Shown here: positions 1 through 6,270 of the stretch, one piece after another
How positions within the stretch are numbered: the first letter of the stretch is position 1
Layout: each line of letters opens with the position of its first letter
Origin: Phytoactinopolyspora endophytica
GTDB lineage: Bacteria; Actinomycetota; Actinomycetes; Jiangellales; Jiangellaceae
Length of the DNA stretch: 6,946 nucleotides
Direction of reading: 5' to 3'
Assembly: GCF_004138495.1 (NCBI RefSeq)
Contig: NZ_ML142860.1
Location: 78,495-85,440, forward strand
Made by a program: the position numbers and the translations under genes
The notes under the pieces: model-generated
The model's database searches: none
Told to the model about the DNA's origin: nothing
The model's input: only the letters and a program-made list of their open reading frames with translations

Positions 1-1051
1 CGGCGTAGATGACGAAGAAGAGCAGTGCGAACGTCGTGACCTTGATCCCGCCACCGGTGCCGGCGCTCCCGGCGCCGATGAACATGAGCACATCGTTGCC
101 GAGCCAGGTGGCTTCGTTCATGCTTTCGACGTCGAGGGTGTTGAACCCGGTGGACCGGGGCATCACGCCGTGGAAGAAGCCGGCGAGGATCTTGCCGGGC
201 AGACTGAGCGGTGCCAGCGTGTCCTCGTTGCCCCACTCGCTGGCCATGATGAAGGACGATCCCAGCACGAGCAGCAGCACGCTCATCGAGACGGTGAGTT
301 TGGTGTGCAGGCTCCATGACCCAGGGCGCATGAACTGCCGGCGCACCTCGATGAGCACGGGAAAGCCGATGCCACCGCAGAACGCCGCGACGGCGACCGG
401 TATGCAGACCCACGGGTCGGTGACGAACCGCGTCAGGCTGTCGTTGTAGAGCGAGAATCCGGCGTTGTTGAATGCGGAGACGGCATGGAAGACACCGTCG
501 TAGAGCGCCCGGCCCCACGGCTCGTCGTAGGTGAGCTTGAAACGGATGAACAGGATCGCGGCGACGACCACTTCGAAGCTGATGCTGAGCTTCGCGACAC
601 CCAGGACGACCCGGCGGACGTCGCCCAGGCCCAGGCTCTTGGTCTCCGCCGCGGCGGTCAACCGGGAACGGAGGTTCATCCGCCGGGAGATGAGGACCAC
701 TAGCAGTGAGCTCATGGTCATGATCCCGAAGCCGCCGACCTGGAACATGCCCATGATGGCGACCTCGCCGAAGGTGGACCAGTAGTCCGGTGTGTCGACG
801 ATGATCAACCCGACGATGCACACCGCGGACGTGGCGGTGAACAGCGCTTCGAGGAACGTTGCCGAGTCAGGACCATCGGTCGCGACCGGCAGCATCAGAA
901 TTGCGGTGCCGCACGCGACCATGAAGGCGAAACCAGCGACGACGAACTGTGCGGGGTGCGTGAAGTGAGGCCGGTGCTTTGCTGCACTGGCCAACCATCG
1001 CGCGACGAGCGCCCCGTAGTCCCTGCGCACTCGCGCGACACTACACGGCAC
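1..1051 (-). CDS. TrkH/KtrB-family potassium uptake channel subunit, paralogue A (3' end off the window)
   Basis: The product is the membrane channel subunit of a Trk/Ktr-type potassium uptake system. Such subunits form dimers gated by a cytosolic RCK protein (TrkA/KtrA). The reading frame is open for all 350 codons present. Family landmarks visible: first selectivity-filter loop VCIVG (Gly81), second SAFNNAGFSLY (Gly198), third MPRSTGFN (Gly302), then the glycine-rich intramembrane loop GAGSAGTGGGIK (326-337). The fourth filter and C-terminus are missing only because the window ends. The GTG at 1051 is chosen because GGAG lies 6 nt upstream; a second in-frame GTG at 1030 is the alternative. 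Before the shared PHF.HPAQF motif it has 27 residues, against 12 in the neighbouring paralogue. It is 71% identical to that neighbour over 323 residues by hand count. Odd point: the first filter has Val80 where the neighbour has Thr. Family is secure; ion preference is not known. Confidence 0.93.
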   Translation of the reverse strand, partial: MPCSVARVRRDYGALVARWLASAAKHRPHFTHPAQFVVAGFAFMVACGTAILMLPVATDGPDSATFLEALFTATSAVCIVGLIIVDTPDYWSTFGEVAIMGMFQVGGFGIMTMSSLLVVLISRRMNLRSRLTAAAETKSLGLGDVRRVVLGVAKLSISFEVVVAAILFIRFKLTYDEPWGRALYDGVFHAVSAFNNAGFSLYNDSLTRFVTDPWVCIPVAVAAFCGGIGFPVLIEVRRQFMRPGSWSLHTKLTVSMSVLLLVLGSSFIMASEWGNEDTLAPLSLPGKILAGFFHGVMPRSTGFNTLDVESMNEATWLGNDVLMFIGAGSAGTGGGIKVTTFALLFFVIYA

Positions 1052-1057
1052 CGAGCA

Positions 1058-1061
1058 CTCC
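1058..1061 (-). promoter_or_regulatory. Ribosome binding site of channel paralogue A
   Basis: On the minus strand GGAG is followed by a 6-nt spacer and then the GTG at 1051-1049. This favours that GTG over the in-frame GTG at 1030, which has no comparable purine motif at the right distance. It lies inside the 95-nt gap after the stop codon of the upstream paralogue. Separate translation initiation is therefore likely, but the gap is short enough for co-transcription. Confidence 0.55.
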
Positions 1062-1146
1062 GCAACCGAGGAGGTGCCAGGTCGTCGCGCCGTGTCGCGC
1101 CCGCAATTGTGCACACAGGGCGACGCCCACCTCCGCGGGCAATGAG

Positions 1147-2511
1147 TCAGCCGATGATCGGCCGGCCCTCCGGGAGGTCGTACAGCCGCTCCTCGTGGCG
1201 CAACGCGAGGGCGCTGGCGAATGTGATCGGGCCGAGCCGCCCGACGAACATCAGCAGGACCAGCATGGCCTGCTCGGCAGAGGCCAGCTCGGCCGTGATG
1301 CCCGTGGACAACCCGACCGTCGAGAACGCCGAGACGACCTCGAACATGGCGCGATCGGTGGAGATGTCCGGTGTGGCCTCGGCGATGATGATCGTGGGGA
1401 CGACGACCGCGGCGACACTCAACAGGGCGACGGTCAGCGCCTGCCGCTGAACTCGCGGACCCACCTGACGGTCGAAGACATTCACACTGCGCTGACCGCG
1501 GATCTCGGCGTAGATGACGAAGAAGAGCAGGAAGAAGGTCGTCACCTTGATACCGCCCGCGGTGCTGGCACTGCCACCCCCGATGAACATCAGAACGTCG
1601 GTGCCGAGCCAGGTACCCTCGGTCATCTCTCCCACGTCGAGGCTGTTGAAGCCCGCGGTCCGCGGCATGACGGCGTGGAAGAAACCGTTCATCAGCTTCG
1701 TGGGCAGGTTCATCGGGGCGAGCGTCTCGTCGTTCTGCCATTCGCTGAACGTCACGAACGCGGATCCGCCGACGAGCAACAGGATGGTCGCGGAGACTGT
1801 GATCTTGGTGTGCAGGCTCCACCGTCGTGGCTGGCGGAACTCGCGACGCAGCTCCAGCAGCACCGGGAAACCGAGGCCTCCGCAGATCACGGCCACCGCG
1901 ATGGGCAGCAGGACCCACGGATCTCCGGAGAACCGCATCAGAGAATCGCTGTACAGCGAGAAGCCGGCGTTGTTGAACGCGGAGATGGCGTGGAACACGC
2001 CGAGGTAGCCGGCCCGGCCGAACGACTCGTCGTACCCGATCATCAACCGTGCCGTCAGCGCGATGGCGGTGGCCGCCTCGAACAGCAGGCTGACCTTCGC
2101 GACGCCGACGACGACCCTTCGCACGTCGCCCAGCCCCAGGCTCTTCGTCTCAGCCGCCGCGGTGAGGCGGGATCGCAGTCCGATCCGGCGCGAGACCAGG
2201 AGTACCAACAACGACGCCATGGTCATCAGGCCGAAGCCGCCGACCTGGATGAGACCGAGGATGACGATCTCACCGAAGGTGGACCAGTACTCGGGGGTAT
2301 CGACGACGATCAGTCCAGTGACGCAGACGCCCGACGTGGCGGTGAACAAGGCTTCCAGGAAGGTCGCCGAGTCTGGCCCTTCACGGGCAACCGGCAGGGA
2401 GAGCAGCACCGTCCCGACGGTGATCGCTGACGCGAAGCCGGCCACCACGAACTGGGCGGGATGCCGGAAATGAGGCAACCGGCGCGCCGCCTTGCGTGTC
2501 AGGCGGCGCAT
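1147..2511 (-). CDS. TrkH/KtrB-family potassium uptake channel subunit, paralogue B (complete)
   Basis: This is a complete 454-residue K+ channel subunit of the Trk/Ktr superfamily, built of four M1-P-M2 repeats in the cytoplasmic membrane. Filter loops seen: VCVTG (62-66), SAFNNAGFSLY (Gly183), MPRTAGFN (Gly287) and SAFSTVGLS (Gly400). The gating-loop motif GGGSASTAGGIK is at 311-322 and GRLGP follows the last filter. Length and glycine spacing resemble KtrB more than the longer enterobacterial TrkH. The ATG at 2511 is chosen because a GAGGAG and a G-run lie upstream of it and the protein then starts just before the conserved LPHF.HPAQF motif. A GTG at 2568 would add 19 residues but lacks a clear ribosome binding site. 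It lies immediately upstream of paralogue A on the same strand, and the two look like one operon. An RCK regulatory subunit is required by analogy but is not in the window. All expected filter glycines are present, so it is probably functional. Confidence 0.95.
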   Translation of the reverse strand: MRRLTRKAARRLPHFRHPAQFVVAGFASAITVGTVLLSLPVAREGPDSATFLEALFTATSGVCVTGLIVVDTPEYWSTFGEIVILGLIQVGGFGLMTMASLLVLLVSRRIGLRSRLTAAAETKSLGLGDVRRVVVGVAKVSLLFEAATAIALTARLMIGYDESFGRAGYLGVFHAISAFNNAGFSLYSDSLMRFSGDPWVLLPIAVAVICGGLGFPVLLELRREFRQPRRWSLHTKITVSATILLLVGGSAFVTFSEWQNDETLAPMNLPTKLMNGFFHAVMPRTAGFNSLDVGEMTEGTWLGTDVLMFIGGGSASTAGGIKVTTFFLLFFVIYAEIRGQRSVNVFDRQVGPRVQRQALTVALLSVAAVVVPTIIIAEATPDISTDRAMFEVVSAFSTVGLSTGITAELASAEQAMLVLLMFVGRLGPITFASALALRHEERLYDLPEGRPIIG

Positions 2512-2689
2512 GCGGAGCCCCCGGTTCTCCTCAGGCACTTGCTTGACATTACACCTGTGGCGGGCCACGGTCGCGGAATCCGGCGTGCCTGTGGAGAAGG
2601 GGTGGGCTGAGCTGCGTATCTGCCGATTCGGTCGGCGGTGGCGCGACGCGTGCCTCGGCGCCTGAAGTGGCGCGACCGCCGGAGTTGGT

Positions 2690-2695
2690 TATGCT
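2690..2695 (+). promoter_or_regulatory. Candidate -10 element of the gcvP transcript
   Basis: TATGCT fits the TANNNT pattern and lies about 17 nt before the first paired base of the glycine riboswitch. Transcription would then start just ahead of the aptamer, as expected. No good -35 hexamer is visible at 17-18 nt spacing, so this call rests on position and the -10 match only. Confidence 0.3.
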
Positions 2696-2711
2696 GAGCG
2701 ATAGAAGCCGT

Positions 2712-2805
2712 CGACTCCGGCCGGGAGAGTCTTCGCGTCCATGGTGTCGCGGAGCGCCGAAGGGGCAACATCCCCGTCAACCTCTCAGGCAACAGGGACC
2801 GGTCG
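2712..2805 (+). promoter_or_regulatory. Glycine riboswitch, single aptamer, leader of gcvP
   Basis: The conserved core of the glycine aptamer is present in order: GGGAGAG (2723-2729), GCGCCGAAGGGGCAAC (2754-2769) and CCTCTCAGGCAACAGGGACC (2781-2800). The expected helices can be drawn. A bulged P1 pairs CGAC 2712-2715 with GTCG 2802-2805 and CGG 2718-2720 with CCG 2799-2801. P2 pairs GAGAG 2725-2729 with CTCTC 2782-2786. A further stem pairs CTTCGCG 2731-2737 with CGCGGAG 2748-2754, and a GGGG/CCCC hairpin lies at 2762-2775. Only one aptamer core is found. The downstream GACAGGCAGCTCTGGAG stretch (2807-2823) resembles the tail seen after single-aptamer members of the class. It sits about 100 nt before the gcvP start, and the usual role is to switch on glycine cleavage when glycine is abundant. 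I see no intrinsic terminator with a T-run between aptamer and gene, so the output mechanism is unresolved. Confidence 0.93.
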
Positions 2806-2893
2806 GGACAGGCAGCTCTGGAGTACCGAGATGTCACGCCGCTGTGCGTTCGGTCCGACAGAGGGGGAGCGCTCGATACCCGCATACGCGCCC

Positions 2894-2899
2894 GAGGAG
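2894..2899 (+). promoter_or_regulatory. Ribosome binding site of gcvP
   Basis: GAGGAG with an 8-nt spacer to the ATG at 2908 fixes the start. It is followed directly by CTCCAG (2900-2905), which is complementary to CTGGAG (2818-2823) just after the riboswitch aptamer. The initiation region could therefore be drawn into a long-range stem. This is inferred from complementarity only. Confidence 0.75.
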
Positions 2900-2907
2900 C
2901 TCCAGCG

Positions 2908-5781
2908 ATGTCTTCTTCGCAGCTGAATCCCCGTCCGCTGTCCGAGGTCTCTGCCGACGCACCGTTCGTCGGGAGACATATCGGCCCTCGCGACCATGAG
3001 ATCTCCACCATGCTGGCCACCGTCGGCTATGACTCGCTCGACGCGTTGACCGAGGCCGCCGTGCCCGAAGCCATCCGTACGATGGACACGCTCGACCTGC
3101 CCGAAGCCAGCACCGAGCTGGAGGCGCTGGATGAACTGCGCCAGCTGTCGCGGCGGAACAAGCGCCAGGTCCAGATGATCGGTCTCGGCTACTCCGACAC
3201 GGTCACCCCTCCGGTGGTCGTCCGTCGGGTCCTGGAGAGTCCGGCCTGGTACACGGCCTACACGCCGTACCAGCCGGAGATCTCTCAAGGGCGGCTGGAG
3301 GCCCTGCTGAACTTCCAGACCATGGTGGCCGACCTGTCCGGGTTGCCCACCGCGAACTCCAGCCTGCTCGACGAGTCCACGGCCGCCGCGGAGGCCATGA
3401 CGTTGATGCGCCGCTCCGTCCGTGGCGGCCCCGATCGCTTCCTCGTGGACGCCGACTGCCTGCCGCAGACCATCGCGGTGGTGCAGACCCGCGCGGAACC
3501 GCTCGGCATCCAGGTGGAGGTCGCCGATCTCAGCGACGGGCTGCCGGACGGTGAGTTCTTCGGCGTCCTGCTGCAGTATCCGGGTGCGTCCGGCCAGGCG
3601 CGTGACCTCAGGGCGACGATCACGCAGGCACATGACCGCGGAGCCCTGGTGACCGCCGCCGCTGACTTGCTGGCGCTCACCCTGCTGGTTCCGCCGGGAG
3701 AGATGGGCGCCGACGTGGTGGTCGGCAGTTCCCAGCGGTTCGGCGTGCCGCTCGGCTACGGTGGCCCGCACGCTGGCTACATCGCGGTGCGCCCCGGCCT
3801 GGAACGTGGATTGCCTGGACGTCTTGTGGGCGTCTCAGTTGACGCCGACGGGGCGCAGGCCTACCGGTTGGCGCTTCAGACCCGCGAGCAGCACATCCGG
3901 CGCGAACGCGCCACGTCCAACATCTGCACCGCGCAGGTGCTGCTCGCGGTGGTGGCCTCGATGTACGCCGTGTGGCACGGGCCGGACGGTCTACGCGAGA
4001 TCGCGCAGCGGACCCATGCGCAGGCGGCGACCATCGCCGGGCAGTTGCGCGCCGGCGGCGTCGAGGTCGTGCATGACGCGTTCTTCGATACCGTGCTGGC
4101 CCGGGTGCCCGGACGAGCGGAGGCGATCGTCGCCGAGGCGGCCGAGCTCGGGATCAACCTGGGTCTCGACGGCGCGGACCGGGTCCGCATCGCCTGTGAC
4201 GAAGCGACCACCGACGCCGACATCGCCGTAGTGCTCAAGGTCTTCGGAGCCGGCGTCGAGTCGAGCCAGCGGGTGCGCGAGGCGATTCCGGACGCCCTCC
4301 AGCGCACCAGCGACTTCCTCACCCACCCGGTGTTCAACGTCCACCGGTCCGAGACCGCCATGCTGCGCTACCTGCGGCGGCTGGCGGACAAGGACTATGC
4401 GCTGGACCGTGGGATGATCCCACTCGGCTCGTGCACGATGAAGCTCAACGCGACGACCGAGATGGAGCCGATCACGTGGCCGAGCTTCGCCGGGATCCAT
4501 CCGTTCGTGCCTGTGGAGCAGGCCGAGGGCTACGTCGAGTTGATCCGCCAGCTCGAATCGTGGCTGGCGACGATCACGGGATACGCCGCCGTCTCCGTGC
4601 AGCCCAACGCCGGATCGCAAGGGGAGCTCGCCGGCCTGTTGGCGATCCGGGCCTACCACCGCTCGCGGGATGACTCCCAGCGCGATGTCTGTCTGATCCC
4701 GTCCAGCGCACACGGCACCAATGCGGCGTCCGCGGTGATGGCCGGGATGCGGGTCGTCGTCGTGACGGCGTATGAGGACGGGACCGTGGACCTCGACGAT
4801 CTGCGGACGAAGATCGCCGAACACGGCGATCGGCTGGCCGCCATCATGGTCACGTACCCGTCCACGCACGGGGTGTACGAGGAGGGCATCTCCGAGATCG
4901 CGCACCTGGTGCACGCGGCGGGCGGGCAAGTCTACGTCGACGGAGCGAACCTGAACGCCCTGGTCGGACTGGCGAAGCCGGGGGAGTTCGGGGCCGACGT
5001 GAGCCACCTGAACCTGCACAAGACGTTCTGCATTCCGCATGGCGGCGGTGGGCCGGGCGTGGGTCCCATCGGCGTACGGGAACATCTCGCGCCGTTCCTG
5101 CCGAACCACCCCTTGCTGCCGGAGGCCGGGCCGGCCACGGGCGTCGGGCCGGTGTCAGCTGCGCCGTTCGGGTCGGCATCGATCCTGCCGATCTCATGGG
5201 CCTACATCCGCATGATGGGGCCGGACGGGCTGAAGCTCGCCACGCAGACCGCGGTTCTTGCGGCGAACTACGTGGCCGCACGGCTGGGCGAGCACTACCC
5301 GGTGCTGTACACCGGCCGGGGCGGGCTGGTCGCGCACGAGTGCATCGTCGACCTCCGGCCGCTGACCAAGGCGACCGGAGTAACGGTGGACGACGTGGCC
5401 AAGCGGCTGATCGACTACGGCTTCCACGCACCCACGATGTCGTTCCCGGTGGCCGGCACGTTGATGATCGAGCCGACCGAGTCGGAGGACCTGGCGGAGC
5501 TGGATCGGTTCTGCGACGCCATGATCGCCATCCGTGCCGAGGCGGATCGGGTCGAGTCGGGCGAGTGGCCGGGCGAGGACAATCCGTTGCGCAATGCCCC
5601 GCACACGGCGGCGTCGCTGGTCGGGGAGTGGAACCACCCGTATTCGCGGGAGCTGGCCGTGTACCCGTCGTCGACGTCTCGGGAGGACAAGTACTGGCCA
5701 CCGGTGCGGCGCATCGACGGCGCCTACGGTGACCGGAACCTGGTCTGCTCCTGCCCCGCGCCGGAGGCATACGCGACCTGA
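2908..5781 (+). CDS. gcvP: Glycine dehydrogenase (aminomethyl-transferring), P-protein of the glycine cleavage system
   Basis: GcvP is the PLP-dependent cytosolic enzyme that decarboxylates glycine and passes the aminomethyl group to the lipoyl arm of GcvH. At 957 aa it is the full-length, unsplit form, with two tandem GDC-P domains. N-terminal half: RHIGP at 23-27, YQPEISQG at 121-128, [19 protein letters not shown] from 273 and [19 protein letters not shown] from 325. C-terminal half: [14 protein letters not shown] at 502-515, SAHGTN at 600-605, YPSTHGVYE from 650, DGANLNA at 678-684, then [14 protein letters not shown] with the PLP-binding Lys705. It ends with the family tail DRNLVCSCP (942-950). 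The ATG start has GAGGAG 8 nt upstream and the family N-terminus follows closely. A glycine riboswitch precedes it. No gcvT, gcvH or glyA is adjacent, so it is monocistronic here. Nothing is missing or truncated. Confidence 0.98.
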   Translation: MSSSQLNPRPLSEVSADAPFVGRHIGPRDHEISTMLATVGYDSLDALTEAAVPEAIRTMDTLDLPEASTELEALDELRQLSRRNKRQVQMIGLGYSDTVTPPVVVRRVLESPAWYTAYTPYQPEISQGRLEALLNFQTMVADLSGLPTANSSLLDESTAAAEAMTLMRRSVRGGPDRFLVDADCLPQTIAVVQTRAEPLGIQVEVADLSDGLPDGEFFGVLLQYPGASGQARDLRATITQAHDRGALVTAAADLLALTLLVPPGEMGADVVVGSSQRFGVPLGYGGPHAGYIAVRPGLERGLPGRLVGVSVDADGAQAYRLALQTREQHIRRERATSNICTAQVLLAVVASMYAVWHGPDGLREIAQRTHAQAATIAGQLRAGGVEVVHDAFFDTVLARVPGRAEAIVAEAAELGINLGLDGADRVRIACDEATTDADIAVVLKVFGAGVESSQRVREAIPDALQRTSDFLTHPVFNVHRSETAMLRYLRRLADKDYALDRGMIPLGSCTMKLNATTEMEPITWPSFAGIHPFVPVEQAEGYVELIRQLESWLATITGYAAVSVQPNAGSQGELAGLLAIRAYHRSRDDSQRDVCLIPSSAHGTNAASAVMAGMRVVVVTAYEDGTVDLDDLRTKIAEHGDRLAAIMVTYPSTHGVYEEGISEIAHLVHAAGGQVYVDGANLNALVGLAKPGEFGADVSHLNLHKTFCIPHGGGGPGVGPIGVREHLAPFLPNHPLLPEAGPATGVGPVSAAPFGSASILPISWAYIRMMGPDGLKLATQTAVLAANYVAARLGEHYPVLYTGRGGLVAHECIVDLRPLTKATGVTVDDVAKRLIDYGFHAPTMSFPVAGTLMIEPTESEDLAELDRFCDAMIAIRAEADRVESGEWPGEDNPLRNAPHTAASLVGEWNHPYSRELAVYPSSTSREDKYWPPVRRIDGAYGDRNLVCSCPAPEAYAT

Positions 5782-5815
5782 CGCCCGACTTCCCGCCATT
5801 GACGGGTGGGACTGG

Positions 5816-5832
5816 CCCCGTTCACGGCGGGG
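5816..5832 (+). terminator. Possible hairpin at the end of the gcvP transcript
   Basis: CCCCG (5816-5820) and CGGGG (5828-5832) can pair around a 7-nt loop, 35 nt after the gcvP stop. No T-run follows, so it is not a classical intrinsic terminator, though actinobacterial terminators often lack one. Its right arm overlaps the larger inverted repeat starting at 5829, so the two structures would compete. Confidence 0.3.
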
Positions 5833-5929
5833 AGGGAGAAGATCCCCTCCTCGCCCGCGGCGAGGTCGTCGCGGGGCTCCTCCCACGCCGATGCCCGAGC
5901 CTTCCCTGGAGGGGATCTTCTCCCTCCCC
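5829..5929. repeat. Perfect 22-bp inverted repeat with 57-nt spacer
   Basis: Positions 5829-5850 and 5908-5929 are exact reverse complements over 22 nt. Each arm is also a small hairpin on its own: GGAGGG, an 8-nt loop, then CCCTCC. The spacer begins with another hairpin (CCTCGCC 5849-5855 with GGCGAGG 5859-5865) that overlaps the left arm and would compete with the long stem. No flanking target-site duplication is visible and the spacer has no coding content. It may be a strong terminator or RNA-processing stem after gcvP, a pair of extragenic palindromic repeats in opposite orientation, or a tiny non-autonomous element. The repeat itself is certain; its role is not known. Confidence 0.9.
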
Positions 5930-5934
5930 ACCTG

Positions 5935-5949
5935 CTGTGGTCACCACAG
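5935..5949. repeat. 15-nt palindrome, possible operator
   Basis: CTGTGGT and ACCACAG flank a single central C. Odd-length symmetric sites like this can be binding sites for dimeric repressors, but none is identified and a chance match in GC-rich DNA is possible. It lies 5 nt after the 22-bp inverted repeat. Confidence 0.35.
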
Positions 5950-5986
5950 GCTGAGGGCGGCCCACCACGCCGGCATGGCGGGCTCC

Positions 5987-6038
5987 CACGTGGTGAGAGT
6001 GGGCGGCAGCGTGCTTCCACACACGTGGTGAGAGTGGG
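5987..6038 (+). repeat. Two copies of a 17-nt direct repeat containing CACGTG
   Basis: CACGTGGTGAGAGTGGG occurs exactly at 5987-6003 and again at 6022-6038, 35 nt start to start. Each copy begins with the palindrome CACGTG. The flanks also pair: GCTCCCAC at 5982-5989 is complementary to GTGGGAGC at 6034-6041. The block could fold as one stem, or each unit could bind a protein on a similar helical face. It lies about 230 nt upstream of the DedA gene start, which is far for a classical operator. Confidence 0.8.
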
Positions 6039-6087
6039 AGCTCTGGGCTTGTGGGGTGGTCCTGAGCGGCCAATGGGCGGTAGGTGT

Positions 6088-6127
6088 CCGGAGGGTGAGC
6101 GACGATGGTCGGGGAGAACCCCTCCGG
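6088..6127 (+). repeat. 8-bp inverted repeat, hairpin with 24-nt loop
   Basis: CCGGAGGG (6088-6095) pairs perfectly with CCCTCCGG (6120-6127). There is no T-run after it. It may be part of an untranslated leader or a weak terminator; complementary G- and C-runs are common in DNA of this composition. Confidence 0.4.
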
Positions 6128-6175
6128 GTGAACGAGAGTAAAGGTCCGTCCCAGGTCGCATGTCCTGCGCGCCGG

Positions 6176-6204
6176 TTGTAGGTAGCGTCGTGAAAGGATA
6201 GAGG
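6176..6204 (+). promoter_or_regulatory. Weak promoter candidate for the DedA gene
   Basis: TTGTAG (6176-6181) is followed, after a 17-nt spacer, by TAGAGG (6199-6204). The -35 keeps TTG and the -10 begins TA, but the final T of the -10 is missing. A second -10-like hexamer, TAGGGT, lies at 6234-6239 with no matching -35. Either could serve the gene starting at 6271; neither is strong. Confidence 0.25.
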
Positions 6205-6270
6205 AAGACGCTCACCGAAGGCGCCCGCTCACATAGGGTGCCTTGGACGGTGTAGGACACGGATCCAGGG

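Larger units (their letters stand above)
5782..6270. other. Repeat-rich 489-nt intergenic region between gcvP and the DedA gene
   Basis: No open frame in this stretch has a recognisable protein motif, and the candidates on both strands run through inverted repeats. It contains, in order, a short hairpin after gcvP, a perfect 22-bp inverted repeat, a 15-nt palindrome, two copies of a 17-nt direct repeat, an 8-bp stem with a 24-nt loop, and promoter-like hexamers before the DedA gene. It probably carries the end of the gcvP transcript and the control region of the DedA gene. It is longer than those jobs usually need. Confidence 0.7.

Noticed and set aside
895..1116. A short minus-strand frame across the start region of paralogue A, suggesting a possible frameshift there.
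   Set aside because: The channel frame reads without interruption from the GTG at 1051 through PHFTHPAQF into the first repeat. The short frame is simply another frame of the same DNA.
979..2430. A 483-codon open frame on the plus strand, as long as a real gene.
   Set aside because: It lies opposite the clearly recognisable channel paralogue B. Its product is full of Arg, Asp, Gln and Glu with no domain, which is typical of a GC-rich antisense shadow.
2806..2893. A second glycine aptamer, as in tandem riboswitches.
   Set aside because: The conserved GCGCCGAAGG and CTCTCAGG blocks do not recur here or upstream of 2712. Only a tail resembling that of single-aptamer members is seen.
3991..5109. 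A 372-codon minus-strand open frame inside gcvP.
   Set aside because: It is antisense to a P-protein with every signature motif intact. The translation is arginine-rich and shows no family motif.
5829..5929. The 22-bp inverted repeat as terminal repeats of an insertion sequence.
   Set aside because: The spacer is only 57 nt, there is no transposase and no target-site duplication is visible. A tiny non-autonomous element remains possible but is not supported.
5724..6260. Open frames on both strands in the gap after gcvP (for example 5806-6141 plus and 5724-6260 minus).
   Set aside because: They run through perfect inverted repeats, giving near-identical peptide pieces on both strands, lack any recognisable motif, and the minus frame overlaps the end of gcvP.
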